From Gemmatimonadota bacterium (GTDB taxonomy: Bacteria; Gemmatimonadota; Gemmatimonadetes; Longimicrobiales; Gaopeijiaceae), in contig JAJDVT010000121.1 of NCBI GenBank assembly GCA_022826005.1, forward strand, positions 1 to 64,000: a stretch of DNA of 64,000 nucleotides. Reading direction: 5' to 3'. The notes beneath the pieces are model-generated. The model was not told where the DNA came from and ran no database searches. It saw nothing but the letters and a program-made list of their open reading frames with translations. Each line of letters starts with the position of its first letter. The first letter of the stretch is position 1. A program made the position numbers and the translations under genes. Below, piece by piece: positions 1-9,397 of this stretch.

Positions 1-1
1 A

Positions 2-76
2 GACCGCGAAATGGCCACCTACCACGAACGCCACCCGGCCCTCGTCGAAACCCCGTCCGTGACCGCCGATTCCTAA
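2..76 (+). CDS. 3' end of an unidentified gene (partial)
   Basis: A reading frame open from the left edge encodes 24 residues ending in a TAA at 74-76 followed at once by TAG (77-79). Codon choice is GC-rich at third positions, as expected for a real C-terminus here. Too little remains to name a family. A short inverted repeat (GATACC at 83-88, GGTATC at 100-105) follows the stop and could be part of a terminator. The gene lies mostly outside the window. Confidence 0.35.
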   Translation, partial: DREMATYHERHPALVETPSVTADS

Positions 77-322
77 TAGCTCGATACCCATACAATCAAG
101 GTATCAGCCCCCGGCGTTTGCGTCAACTAGATAATCACCTGATAACATTACACAATGTCGTGTTTTCCTTACATCCGAGCGCTCATTGCGCCTCGGTTCG
201 ACCTGGGACTGGTTCGCGGGTGCAGGCAACTGGGGTGGGTCCCCCCGTGCGCGCGACCCGGCACGGGGCGCTACAATGTTAAGGGATCGCCAGAGCACGT
301 CTACCCGGAGAAGGACGGCCCG
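77..322. other. Intergenic region holding the first tandem 21-bp element
   Basis: This stretch separates the truncated upstream gene from the ApaG-domain gene. It contains the inverted repeat at 83-105, the tandem 21-bp element at 133-174 and a TACAAT hexamer at 272-277 that could be a -10 box for the downstream gene, although no good -35 stands before it. A frame open from ATG 155 runs through part of this region into the ApaG gene, but its N-terminal part resembles nothing and has no ribosome binding site. Confidence 0.5.
133..174 (+). promoter_or_regulatory. Tandem 21-bp element, copy 1
   Basis: Two abutting direct units, 133-153 and 154-174. Unit 2 starts AATGTCGTG and ends TTACAT; unit 1 is weaker (AAT at its start, ATTACAC at its end). 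The junction also makes a perfect inverted repeat, ACATT (145-149), four bases, AATGT (154-158). The AT-rich block stands out from its GC-rich surroundings. It lies about 150 bp upstream of the ApaG-domain gene and points toward it. Function is inferred from its recurrence at four other places. Confidence 0.6.
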
Positions 323-736
323 ATGCTCAACGGGGACAACCAGCGCCCCCCCATTCTCGAAGGCGAGATGCGTATCACCGCCGAGCCGGTGTACGCCCGG
401 GGCCATTCCGAGCCGCCGCTGCGCTACGTCTTCGTGTACTTCATCCGCATCGAGAACATCGGGAGCGACGCGGCCCAGCTTTTCTGGCGCCACTGGAAGA
501 TCCACGACTCGGTCGCCGGCGACCAGGAGGTGGAGGGCGAAGGGGTGGTGGGAGAGTCACCCGTGCTGGGGCCCGGAGATGTCCACGAGTACCAGAGCTT
601 CTGCGCGCTGGCGGGCCGCAGCGGCCACATGGAGGGTTTCTACCACTTCAGGCGCGCCGACGGGTTCCTCTTCCGCGTTCCCATCCCGCGTTTCGAACTG
701 CGCGTGCCGCGTTCGGGGTCGCACGCCCAGGCCTGA
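323..736 (+). CDS. apaG: ApaG-domain protein
   Basis: A protein of 137 residues covering a whole ApaG (DUF525) domain: an Ig-like beta sandwich with the family hallmarks RYVFVYFIRIEN, FWRHWKIHD, GEGVVGESPVLGPGD and FEL near the end. ApaG proteins are small cytosolic beta-sandwich proteins linked to Co/Mg efflux phenotypes in enterobacteria; their biochemical role is unsettled. The ATG at 323 was chosen because GGAGAAGG lies 8 bases upstream and because the domain starts just after it; ATG 368 is an alternative. The gene is monocistronic, convergent with the lipoprotein gene that follows. Confidence 0.85.
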   Translation: MLNGDNQRPPILEGEMRITAEPVYARGHSEPPLRYVFVYFIRIENIGSDAAQLFWRHWKIHDSVAGDQEVEGEGVVGESPVLGPGDVHEYQSFCALAGRSGHMEGFYHFRRADGFLFRVPIPRFELRVPRSGSHAQA

Positions 737-762
737 CCGGCAGACAGCGGGACCGGCGCCCG

Positions 763-1284
763 CTACCCGATCCGCCGGTAGACGGCGTGGCTCACGCGCT
801 CCGTGCCGTCCTGCATCGTCCGCCGGTACTCGTTGTTGATCGTGTTGCCGTCTTCCGAGAGCACGTTCACGATGGTCTGGTAGACCTCGCCGTTGCGGGC
901 GTTGTGGATGTGGTTGGTGTGCTCGTCGATCACCTCGACAGCAGTCGTCGCGTTCTCCTGCCCCTCCACCTCGTGGAACTCGCCGTCGAATAGCGTCGTG
1001 TAGCTCCATTCCGATGTCTCGCCCTCGGAATTGGTTTGCGCGACGGTGATCTTCATTCCCCCCTCGCCCCAGGGCTCGTAGGTCATGACGTTCCGGGTCG
1101 GGGGCTCGGCGTCGGACTCCAGCTCCCACACGCCGAAGCGCGGGTTCGGGGCGGCTTCTTCCAGCGTTTCGGCGGGCATGACATCGTCGGCCTGCTCGCC
1201 ACCGTCGCCGCCGGGGGCACAGGCGAACAGCGCTACCGCCGCCGCAAGCGCCAGCCAACCCGGGAAAGACTTCCGGTCGCCCAT
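763..1284 (-). CDS. Small lipoprotein of unknown function
   Basis: A 173-residue protein starting MGDRKSFPGW with a typical lipoprotein signal peptide: hydrophobic ALAAAVALFAC and a Cys at about residue 22 as the lipid anchor. The start is fixed by a strong AAGGAG a few bases upstream. The mature part, with FGVWELESD, a PWGEGGMKIT segment and TTLFDGEFHEVEG, resembles a beta-rich, lipocalin-like family of uncharacterised secreted proteins frequent in Acidobacteria and Gemmatimonadota. No catalytic residues are evident. It is divergent from the secreted A1 gene across 171 bp, which may carry promoters for both. Confidence 0.75.
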   Translation of the reverse strand: MGDRKSFPGWLALAAAVALFACAPGGDGGEQADDVMPAETLEEAAPNPRFGVWELESDAEPPTRNVMTYEPWGEGGMKITVAQTNSEGETSEWSYTTLFDGEFHEVEGQENATTAVEVIDEHTNHIHNARNGEVYQTIVNVLSEDGNTINNEYRRTMQDGTERVSHAVYRRIG

Positions 1285-1455
1285 TTTCAACTCCTTTTCG
1301 CGGGGATCGCGGCCGTTGGGACGAAGGCTCACGGCCGACCGTACGAAGTGCAGGCCGCAAAGGTAGGCCGCAGCACCGACTTGCGAAACCGCGGGCGGGC
1401 GGATTCCGTATCTTTGGAAACGCCTCCCCACTCTCCCGCTACCCGCGCGACCCAC

Positions 1456-2964
1456 ATGCACCCGACCCCTCGTGGCATTCTCCGCCACGCCGCCCCCTGC
1501 CTGCTGCTGGCGCTGCTCGCTCCCCTGCCCGCCGCGCACGCCCAGCCCACGGAACGCATCTGGGGTACGGTGCATACCACGGACGGTGCGCGCCACGAGG
1601 GATTCCTGCGCTTCGGCGGGCGGGGCTCGGGCCAGGGGCACGCCGCCAACTGGACCGATCTCCTGCTCGGCCGGGAGAACATCCGGGAAGAGCCGTTTCG
1701 CGTGTGGATAGACTCCGCCCGGGGCGGAGGCCCCTTCCTGCGCACCGTCGAGCTGAAGGGCTACCGGATTTCCTGGAACGAACTGAGCGGCGACGCCGTC
1801 AGATACGTCCGGTTCGCGGTCCCGTTCGGATCGGTCCAGGAGATCATCGTGCACGGCGAAGTGGCCGGACTGCAGCCGAGGCTACTCTCGCTCGGGGCAC
1901 GGGTCGAAGCCGTGCTTAGGCCGCTGAACGAGGGCGCGGGCGATGGCACCGGGGAGCGGGAGAGGCGATGGCTGATGGGCGAGAGCGCCCTGTTCTGGGT
2001 GGGACGCGCCGTCGAAGTGGAGGACGGCCAGGGCGGTCGCGATACGCTCGACGGGGCTGACGTCGCACGAATCGAGTTCGCTGCGGCCCCACTAGGCCCC
2101 ACCACCTCGTCGGAGCGGCTCTACGGAACCATCGAAGACGCCTCCGGCCGACAGTTCACGGGACCGGTGAGCTGGCGTGACTGGAAGCTGTCTCCGTCGG
2201 ACATGCTGGACGGCTGGACCGACCGGTCTTCGCCTCCCGGCGCGATCGCCTTCGGTTCCATACGCTCCGTGGAGCGGTTGCCCGACGACACCGATGACGA
2301 GTCCGAACCGGGGATCCGCGTGACGATGGCCAACGGGGAAGTGGTGGACCTTCCCGACCGGACGGGGGTGGAGACCTTCTCGATCGTGGTGCTGGACCAC
2401 GGCCTTGGCCGGGTGACGGTCAGTTCACTCAACTTCAGGTCGCTGCGCTTACACGACCCCGTGGAGGGTCCCGGTGGAGGTCCGGCAGGTTCGGCGGCGT
2501 CGGACGAGGCAGGGTACGACGCCTTCGGCAACGGCGCGCACCTGCGGGCCACGGTGGTGACGCGCGGCGGTGCCGAGTACGAAGGCAGGATCCGCTGGGG
2601 CACGCCGAAGAACACAACGTGGGACCACCTGCGGGGGAACTCGGACGGGGTGGGGATGTATGTGCGCTTCGCCAGGATCCGCCGGGTCGAACTGCTGGAG
2701 TTCCCGTACGTGGGGCCCGAACGTACGGGAAGGACCGATTTTGAACACGGTCGCGTGCGCGTCACCCTGCTGGACGGGCGCTCCTACGAGATGTCAGGGA
2801 TCGACGATCTCGGCGAAAAAAACGTGGGCATTCTCGTGCTGCCGACCGGCCAGGGGGATGATTCGGGCTGGCGGCGGGTGGGCTGGGAGGATCTCCGCGA
2901 GGTCAGGTTCGACCATCCGGGCACCAGCGGTGTCCGGCCGCCAGACCAGGAGGGGTGGCAGTGA
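1456..2964 (+). CDS. A1: secreted protein with three internal repeats
   Basis: A 502-residue protein with a clear signal peptide (MHPTPRGILRHAAPC, hydrophobic core, cleavage near AHAQ). The mature part has three copies of a module starting with a beta segment G-T-V/I-x-x-x-x-G-x-x-x-x-G-x-(L/V/I)-x-(F/W) and continuing to a (S/T)xDxLxG turn: around residues 33-65 (WGTVHTTDGARHEGFLRF), 220-245 (LYGTIEDASGRQFTG) and 360-395 (RATVVTRGGAEYEGRIRWG). Each is followed by a strand of the form IRFxxIRxVE. No family name is recognised. Its stop overlaps the GTG start of the B1 barrel gene, so the two are probably made together. It is a close paralogue of A2 at 5338. Confidence 0.8.
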   Translation: MHPTPRGILRHAAPCLLLALLAPLPAAHAQPTERIWGTVHTTDGARHEGFLRFGGRGSGQGHAANWTDLLLGRENIREEPFRVWIDSARGGGPFLRTVELKGYRISWNELSGDAVRYVRFAVPFGSVQEIIVHGEVAGLQPRLLSLGARVEAVLRPLNEGAGDGTGERERRWLMGESALFWVGRAVEVEDGQGGRDTLDGADVARIEFAAAPLGPTTSSERLYGTIEDASGRQFTGPVSWRDWKLSPSDMLDGWTDRSSPPGAIAFGSIRSVERLPDDTDDESEPGIRVTMANGEVVDLPDRTGVETFSIVVLDHGLGRVTVSSLNFRSLRLHDPVEGPGGGPAGSAASDEAGYDAFGNGAHLRATVVTRGGAEYEGRIRWGTPKNTTWDHLRGNSDGVGMYVRFARIRRVELLEFPYVGPERTGRTDFEHGRVRVTLLDGRSYEMSGIDDLGEKNVGILVLPTGQGDDSGWRRVGWEDLREVRFDHPGTSGVRPPDQEGWQ

Positions 2965-5333
2965 AGGTGAAGAAACGAAGCCTCGAATCCGTATACCATG
3001 TGAACCGCGTGCCTGTCGCGAGACCCCTCGCCCTCACCGCAATCGCATCCGCCACCCTTCTCGCACCTGCATCCTCCTCCACCGCCCAGCCCCCTCCCGG
3101 TCAGGACCGCTTCGCGCCGGACGCCTTCCTCGATCCCGCGGCGCGCGAAATCTACACGATCGCCTACGACCAGTGGGACGCGGCCGGCGCGAACGTCCTG
3201 CGCTACACGGCGCGGATCGAGCAGCGGATCGCGGCGGGTCTTCGCACCCCGCTCCGGGACCGGACCTTCTACCATAGCGAGAGTGCGGTGCGCTCCTTCT
3301 GGCAGCGGGATCGCCGCTCGGTCATCCAGGTTCTGGGCTCGCGCTCGGAATACCCCGGGCGGAGCATCGCCATCCGTGAAGCCGAGGAATCCGGGATCCT
3401 CTACTGGCTCCAAGAGTTCCCCTTCGAAGAGCCGTTCGCTCCCGGCAGCGACCAGCTCTTCATCGGAGCGGACCGCGATGCGGCACCCTTTCAGCCCAGC
3501 GAAGACGAATTCTGGCTCGCCCACCCGCTCGGCCAGAACGCCGACACCCTCTACCGGTTCCAGAGCGGCGACACCACCACGGTGACCCTGCAGGACGGGC
3601 GGCAGCTCGTCACGGTTCGGCTCGATGTGCTCCCGCGCGAGATCGATCCCCGCCGGATCAGCGGGTCCCTGTGGATCGAACCGGGCAGCGGTGCGCTCGT
3701 CCGCGGCCTGTACCGCCTGAGCCGGCCCGTGAACCTGCTTCGCGACATCCCCGAGGCACGGGAGGACGGCGTGGACGACAACCCCTTCATGCCCGGCTTC
3801 CTGAAGCCCATCACCTTCGAGATGAGGCTCATCGTTGTGGACTACTCCCTCTGGGACTTCAAGGCGTGGCTGCCCCGGGCGATGCACCTCGAGGGCGAGA
3901 TGGCCATGGGGATCTTCAAGGTTCCGGTCCGCACCGACGCCAAGTACACGATCGAATCGGTGACGCTTCAGGACGAAGCCGGAGCCGAGGTCCTGGAGGA
4001 GCTGCTGTTTGGAGAGCCCCTCACGGAGGTCAACTTCGACACGCGGGCCGAGGCGATGGCCTTCATCGCGCAGCTCCTTTCGGAGGACGCCGGGACGAGC
4101 TACGCGCCGATCTCGCCCGACAGCGTCGGGGCGCGCCGCAGCCGCTGGATCGCACCCGGGGACCACAGCATCATCGAGAACAGTCCTGATCTGCCTCCAC
4201 CGATCTGGGAGTACGAGCCGGGGCTCCCCTCCGACGAGGAAATCGAGAGGTATGTCAGTCACCTGGCCAGTCTTCCGGTTCCTCCGCTGCTGGAGAGCGG
4301 ATGGAACTTCGACTGGGGCTGGAGCGGACGGGACATGCTGCGGTACAACCGGGTCGAGGCGCTCGCCGTTGGAGGGGGGCTGGAACGATCGCTTCACGGG
4401 TCGTACAGGCTCACCGCTTCCGGGTATTTCGGGGTCGCGGACCTTCGGCCCAAGGCGCGGCTCGACCTGGAGCGGTCGACCGTGCTTCGCCGCCTGAAGC
4501 TCGGCGCCTACCACGAGCTTCGCCCTACCGAAGCCGAGAGCGGATACCTCGGACTCGGCAATTCGCTCGACGCCTTCTTCTTCGGGCGGGACAACGGGGA
4601 GTACTACTACGCCACCGGGGCCGACCTGACCTGGCGTCCGCCCGCGATCGCGACCCAGTCCTTCCAGGCCCGGCTGTACGCCGAGCGCCAGTCGCCCGCG
4701 GAGACCAGCACCAACTTCGCGCTCTTCCGGGCGTTCAACAGGAAGTGGGACTTCCGCCCCAATGTGGCGGCCGACGAGGTCGACGAGGCAGGGGCCGAAC
4801 TGCGGTTGTCGCCGTGGTGGGGGAACGATCCGGTGGGTGCCCGCCTCGGGCTTGAGTTGTTCGGGCGCGGGGCCGTGTGGCGGGTGCCTGGGGCCGAGGG
4901 CGGCGAACCGTACGGCCAGGCCAGCGCCACCGTGCGGGCCGTCGTCCCGCTGGCGGGCAGCGGATGGCAGCAACGGCGGATCGGAATTGAAGTGGCCGGC
5001 GGACACACCTGGGGTCAGGCTCCGGTCCAGCGTTCCTGGTTCCTGGGCGCCGGAGGGACCCTGCGCGGCTACCCCGCCTCGACGCTCTCCGGCCTTTCCT
5101 TCCTGAGGGGCCGCGTCGAACTGGCGCGGAACTACGATTTCATCGGGGGAAGCCTGTTCGGGGACGCGGGCTGGGCGGGTCCGCCCGGCGAATTCGACGC
5201 CGATGGCATCCTTTACGGGGTCGGTGTGGGATTGAGCATCCTCGACGGCCTTGTCCGCTTCGACCTGTCGCAGGGGCTGAAGGGGCCGAAGAGGGACTTC
5301 CGCGTCGAGCTGTACCTGGATCACATCCTGTAG
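2961..5333 (+). CDS. B1: Omp85-like outer-membrane barrel with a large periplasmic region
   Basis: A 790-residue protein. GTG 2961 overlaps the A1 stop (GTGA) and is preceded by AGGAGGGG; GTG 2955 is an alternative. A signal peptide (VARPLALTAIASATLLAP, cleavage near STAQ) leads to a conserved N-terminal block beginning FAPDAFLDPAAREIY, a central beta-rich block (TLYRFQSGDTTTVTL, DYSLWDFKAWLPRAM) and a C-terminal barrel of some 370 residues. The barrel carries the Omp85-type GGTLRGYPAS segment, then SLFGDAGWAG and a terminal strand ending in Leu, like bacterial surface antigens (BamA/TamA superfamily). No POTRA repeats are obvious. Role unknown; it may insert, display or export its A partner (inference). 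Confidence 0.8.
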   Translation: MKVKKRSLESVYHVNRVPVARPLALTAIASATLLAPASSSTAQPPPGQDRFAPDAFLDPAAREIYTIAYDQWDAAGANVLRYTARIEQRIAAGLRTPLRDRTFYHSESAVRSFWQRDRRSVIQVLGSRSEYPGRSIAIREAEESGILYWLQEFPFEEPFAPGSDQLFIGADRDAAPFQPSEDEFWLAHPLGQNADTLYRFQSGDTTTVTLQDGRQLVTVRLDVLPREIDPRRISGSLWIEPGSGALVRGLYRLSRPVNLLRDIPEAREDGVDDNPFMPGFLKPITFEMRLIVVDYSLWDFKAWLPRAMHLEGEMAMGIFKVPVRTDAKYTIESVTLQDEAGAEVLEELLFGEPLTEVNFDTRAEAMAFIAQLLSEDAGTSYAPISPDSVGARRSRWIAPGDHSIIENSPDLPPPIWEYEPGLPSDEEIERYVSHLASLPVPPLLESGWNFDWGWSGRDMLRYNRVEALAVGGGLERSLHGSYRLTASGYFGVADLRPKARLDLERSTVLRRLKLGAYHELRPTEAESGYLGLGNSLDAFFFGRDNGEYYYATGADLTWRPPAIATQSFQARLYAERQSPAETSTNFALFRAFNRKWDFRPNVAADEVDEAGAELRLSPWWGNDPVGARLGLELFGRGAVWRVPGAEGGEPYGQASATVRAVVPLAGSGWQQRRIGIEVAGGHTWGQAPVQRSWFLGAGGTLRGYPASTLSGLSFLRGRVELARNYDFIGGSLFGDAGWAGPPGEFDADGILYGVGVGLSILDGLVRFDLSQGLKGPKRDFRVELYLDHIL

Positions 5334-5337
5334 TCCC

Positions 5338-6885
5338 GTGTCTGGAATCCGTGGCCCTGGCCTGTTGCCCCACCTGCCGGTCGTCCTGCTGTGCCTGCTA
5401 AGCTCTTCCCTCGCCGGTCCGGTTCTCGCTCAGTCCCCGGAGCCGGCCGAAGCGCCGGCCGCGAACCGGATCTGGGGAGTGGTCTTCACGAAGGGAGGGG
5501 AGGGATACGCGGGATTCCTCCGCTTCGTTTCGGCGCGGCACTCAGCTAGCTGGGTCGATTCCTTCCAGGCGGAGCAGTCGGTCGGAGACGAGCCGTTTCG
5601 CGCCTGGGCGAACGCTATTCGGGATGGCGCGCCCTCGGTCCGAACCGTCGAGTTGAAGGGCTACCGAATCACGTGGAACACCGGCGAAGACGACTTCTCC
5701 AGTAGAAGCGGTGATTTCCCGGGAACCAGAGTGATCCGCATTCCCTTTGGATCCCTGGCGGATCTCAGGGGGCAGCCACCCCGGGGGCGGACCCTTTTCC
5801 TCAGCATCGGGCTTCGCGGCCCCGGGGCGAACGACGGGGAAACCCCGCCGAAGCCCGAGCTCGTCTGGTCCGGTGCCGGACGGGGTCTCATTCTTCGCTA
5901 CACCGACGACTGGCGCAGCACCACGATCGAGGTGGAGGGTCTCGACGGTGCCCATGCGACGGTCGCCTTCAGAGATGTCGAGTCGGTGGCGTTCCAGCCG
6001 CCCCCGGGAGCCGGGGAACCACCCTCGGCCCCCCTCTTCGGAACGGCGGTGGACCGGTCCGGCCGCTCGTTCACGGGGTTTGTGAACCTGGATGGGAACA
6101 CCGTGCTGGAGTCGGACATCCTGGAGGGATGGTTCGACGGGCGGTCGTCCCGTTCGATTCCACTGGGCGACATCCGCGCCCTCGAGCGTGTCACCATGGA
6201 GACCGGGCGGGGCCCGTCGGAGGGCTTGCGCGTCACGCTGGCCGCCGGCGAAGCGGTCGAGCTCGCCCCGGGCCGGGAGCGGCGGGGAAGTTCGATCGCC
6301 GTCGCCGTGACCGATCCCGGACTTGGCACGGTGACCATGGATTGGGAAGCATTCAGCGCTCTTCACCTTCACGACCCGGATGGCTATGCCGCCGGCTCGG
6401 CCGGCTGTCTGGGGGACAGGGTGGGGTCGGCACCAACAGCTCTCGGCTACGACTCCTTCGATGGCGGCACGCCCGTGCGGGGAACGGTCGTGACCGGCAC
6501 AGGCGAGGAGTTCGAGGGACGCATTCGGTGGGGCACCCTGAAGGAATGGTCCTGGGACCTCCTGCACGGATCAATGGACGGCACGGAGCTGGCTGTACGA
6601 TTCGCGAACGTTCGGAGCATCGAGCGGATGGCGGCCCCTGACCAGCCACCCGCCCCGGGCGGGGCGGGCGATGCCCCGGCGGGCCGCATCCGGATCAACC
6701 TGCTGGATGGGCGGACCTGCGAAATGTCCGTGCAGGGAGACATCGGGCCGGGGGATGCGGGAATTCTGGTGCGGCCGGCGGACGACGGGACCGACGAGGA
6801 CCGCTCCGGATGGCGGCTGATCAGGTGGCGGGATGTCCGAATCGTGAGGTTCGAGCATCCAGGACGGGGGGTGCCCGGATCGTGA
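5338..6885 (+). CDS. A2: secreted protein with three internal repeats
   Basis: A 515-residue paralogue of A1. It starts at GTG 5338, four bases after the B1 stop, without an obvious ribosome binding site, and has a signal peptide (hydrophobic VVLLCLLSSSLAGPV, cleavage near VLAQ). The three repeats are visible again: RIWGVVFTKGGEGYAGFLRF, LFGTAVDRSGRSFTGFV and RGTVVTGTGEEFEGRIRWG. Shared landmarks with A1 include TVELKGYRI, RINLLDGRTCEMS and a terminal RFEHPG. Its stop overlaps the start of B2 (GTGA), repeating the A1-B1 arrangement. Function unknown. Confidence 0.8.
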   Translation: MSGIRGPGLLPHLPVVLLCLLSSSLAGPVLAQSPEPAEAPAANRIWGVVFTKGGEGYAGFLRFVSARHSASWVDSFQAEQSVGDEPFRAWANAIRDGAPSVRTVELKGYRITWNTGEDDFSSRSGDFPGTRVIRIPFGSLADLRGQPPRGRTLFLSIGLRGPGANDGETPPKPELVWSGAGRGLILRYTDDWRSTTIEVEGLDGAHATVAFRDVESVAFQPPPGAGEPPSAPLFGTAVDRSGRSFTGFVNLDGNTVLESDILEGWFDGRSSRSIPLGDIRALERVTMETGRGPSEGLRVTLAAGEAVELAPGRERRGSSIAVAVTDPGLGTVTMDWEAFSALHLHDPDGYAAGSAGCLGDRVGSAPTALGYDSFDGGTPVRGTVVTGTGEEFEGRIRWGTLKEWSWDLLHGSMDGTELAVRFANVRSIERMAAPDQPPAPGGAGDAPAGRIRINLLDGRTCEMSVQGDIGPGDAGILVRPADDGTDEDRSGWRLIRWRDVRIVRFEHPGRGVPGS

Positions 6886-9245
6886 CGCTGATGACTCCTT
6901 CGTCCGCCGGGGCCGCAATGGTAGCGCTGTTCGCCTCGGTTCCGCCGGCTGGGGCCGCACAGACCCCGCCGGAAAAGCCCAGGTTCGCCAGCGACGCTTT
7001 CCTCGATCCGGCCGCCCGTGAGCTCTTCACAATGGCCTTCGACGGGTGGGGCGATCTGGGGGAGCAGGTCGAGCGCTACACGGCCCGGATCGACAAGCGC
7101 GTGGCCGTCAGCTTGCGCGCGCTGCGGAAGGATCGGGTGGTGTACCACAGCGAGACTGCGGTCCGCGCCTTCTGGGAGCGGAATCGCCGTCCCATAGTGC
7201 AGGTTCTGGGCTCGAGCGCCCGCTACCCGATGCGCGACCTTGTGCTCGGCGGAAACGACATGGCCTGGCTTGAGGAGATCCCGTTTGACGCGCCGTTCGT
7301 ACCCGGCAGCGACCAGCTCTTCGTTGGCACGGAACATGGCGTGACGGACTTCATGCCGACCGAGGGCGACTTCCTCCTCAAGCACCCGCTGGCCGAGGGG
7401 GCCGACACCCTCTACCGGTTCCGGAGCGGCGACACCACAACGATCATCCTGCCCGACGGGCGCCAGTTGGCCGCAGTGCAGCTCGACGTAACCCCCCGGG
7501 AATCAAGTCCGCATCGGATCAGCGGAAAACTCAGCATCGATCCGGCCAGCGGGGCCCTCGTGCAGGGCGTCTATCGCGTGAGCCGGCGCCTGGATGTGGT
7601 TCGGGACATCCCCGAATTCCGTGAGGAAGTGGCCTCTTCCCTGGCGTACCGCCTCATTCCGGGGTTCATGAAGCCGTTCAGCGCCGAAATGCGGGTGGTG
7701 GCCGTGGACTATTCCCTGTGGGACTTCAAGGTGTGGCTGCCGCGGACGGTCCGCTACGAAGGCGATGTCTCGATGGGGGCGGTGAAGGTGCCGGTCGAAG
7801 TCGAGGTCAAGTACCGCATCGAGTCGGTGGCGCTGCAGGACGAGTTGGCTGCCGAGGGACCGGAAGGGATGCCTGAGGGCGAGTCCCTTAAGCACATCCA
7901 CTTCGAGACCGAGGCGGAGGCGATGGCCTTCATCGCACAGCTGCTCTCGGAGGATGACGAGTTCACCTACCGGTCTGTCACCGATACGCTTCGGCCGCCG
8001 GTGGGGCAGACTACAGGTCTGCGTCCGTTCACGGCAGCCGGCCGGCGGTGGAGTCGTTGGATCACACCGGACGACCCCGGCGTTCTGGAAGAGAGCCCCC
8101 ACCTTCCTCCGCCGATATGGGAGGATGCGGTCGGATTCCCTTCGGCGGACCAGCGCGGCCAGTACATCCGACAGCTGGCAAGCCTTCCCGCGCCCCCGGT
8201 GAAGGGAGTTCTCTGGGACTTCAGCTGGGGCTGGGGAGGACAGGATCTGCTTCGCTACAACAGGGTCGAGGGACCGGCCGTGGGCGCAAGCTCGAAGTGG
8301 ACTCTGCATGGGTCGTACCGCCTCGGCGCTTCGGGCCACTTCGGTTTCGCGGACCTGAGACCGAAGGTCCGTCTCGATGTAGAGCGCTCCACCCTGCGCC
8401 GGCGGATCGAGCTTGGTGCCTACCACGAACTTCGCGCGACCGATCTGGAGAGCGGGTATCTGGGCTCCGGCAATTCCTTCGACGCGTTCCTCTTCGGGCG
8501 GGACAACGGGGAGTACTTCGGCGTGACCGGGGCCGACCTGACCTGGCGGCCGCCCGCGAGCGCGCGGCAATCCTTCTCCTTGAGGGCTTACGCCGAGCGG
8601 CAATGGGCGGTGGAGACCAGCACCGGCTTCGCCCTCTTCCGTGCCTTCGACCGCGACTGGGAGTTCCGGCCCAATCTGGCGGCGGACGAGGTGGAGGAGG
8701 CGGGGGGCGAACTGCGTCTGTCGCCGTGGTGGGGCATGGATCCCGAGCGGGCCGAGTTCGGGATTGAGGTCTTCGGCCGAAGCGCTGTATGGCGGCGGGC
8801 GGGCGAGGAAGTCCGGGAGAACTACACCCAGGCAAGCGCCACCGTGACAACGATCTTCCCGCTTCGGGGCAGCGGGTGGCGACGGTCGCGGATGGCGCTC
8901 GAAGTGGCCGGCGGGCACACGTGGGGGCAGGCACCGGTGCAGCGTTCCTGGTTTGTGGGAGGCCCCGGGAGCCTGCGCGGCTACCCGGCCTCGACGCTGT
9001 CCGGCCTCTCGTTCCTGAGGGGCCGGTTGGAGATGTCGCGAACTTTCGAGTTGTTCGGAGGAAGCCTGTTCGGGGACGCCGGGTGGGCGGGGCCGGCCAG
9101 CGGATTCGACTCCGGCGACATCCTCTACGGGATCGGCACGGGCCTGAGCATCATGGACGGGTGGATGCGCTTCGACCTGTCGCAGGGGCTGAAGGGGCCG
9201 CAGAAGGGGTTCCGCATCGAAGTGTATCTCTACGGGCTCCTGTAG
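6882..9245 (+). CDS. B2: Omp85-like outer-membrane barrel paralogue
   Basis: A 787-residue paralogue of B1 with the same order: signal peptide (AAMVALFASVPPAGAAQ), N-terminal block with FASDAFLDPAARELF, a central region with DYSLWDFKVWLPR, and a C-terminal barrel with GSLRGYPASTLSGLSFLRGR and SLFGDAGWAG. GTG 6882 overlaps the A2 stop; ATG 6891 in the same frame is an equally plausible start. The last residues (VYLYGLL) resemble a terminal barrel strand. The coupled A2-B2 order argues that A and B proteins act as a pair. Confidence 0.8.
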   Translation: MTLMTPSSAGAAMVALFASVPPAGAAQTPPEKPRFASDAFLDPAARELFTMAFDGWGDLGEQVERYTARIDKRVAVSLRALRKDRVVYHSETAVRAFWERNRRPIVQVLGSSARYPMRDLVLGGNDMAWLEEIPFDAPFVPGSDQLFVGTEHGVTDFMPTEGDFLLKHPLAEGADTLYRFRSGDTTTIILPDGRQLAAVQLDVTPRESSPHRISGKLSIDPASGALVQGVYRVSRRLDVVRDIPEFREEVASSLAYRLIPGFMKPFSAEMRVVAVDYSLWDFKVWLPRTVRYEGDVSMGAVKVPVEVEVKYRIESVALQDELAAEGPEGMPEGESLKHIHFETEAEAMAFIAQLLSEDDEFTYRSVTDTLRPPVGQTTGLRPFTAAGRRWSRWITPDDPGVLEESPHLPPPIWEDAVGFPSADQRGQYIRQLASLPAPPVKGVLWDFSWGWGGQDLLRYNRVEGPAVGASSKWTLHGSYRLGASGHFGFADLRPKVRLDVERSTLRRRIELGAYHELRATDLESGYLGSGNSFDAFLFGRDNGEYFGVTGADLTWRPPASARQSFSLRAYAERQWAVETSTGFALFRAFDRDWEFRPNLAADEVEEAGGELRLSPWWGMDPERAEFGIEVFGRSAVWRRAGEEVRENYTQASATVTTIFPLRGSGWRRSRMALEVAGGHTWGQAPVQRSWFVGGPGSLRGYPASTLSGLSFLRGRLEMSRTFELFGGSLFGDAGWAGPASGFDSGDILYGIGTGLSIMDGWMRFDLSQGLKGPQKGFRIEVYLYGLL

Positions 9246-9397
9246 CGGTCCGTGGAGACTGGTCCGCGTGGGGCGCAGCAGACGCGAGGAACCGTGCGGG
9301 CACAAGGGCTGGATGCACCGCGTCCGTTTCCTTCCCACATTGGGACGATGTTCGCCTGTTGTTGTGATTCGCGTACCTGCGCCGGACGGTCCGTAGC

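Noticed and set aside
155-322. N-terminal extension of the ApaG protein from ATG 155
   Set aside because: It runs through the tandem 21-bp element, has no ribosome binding site and no similarity to ApaG; ATG 323 has a strong one.
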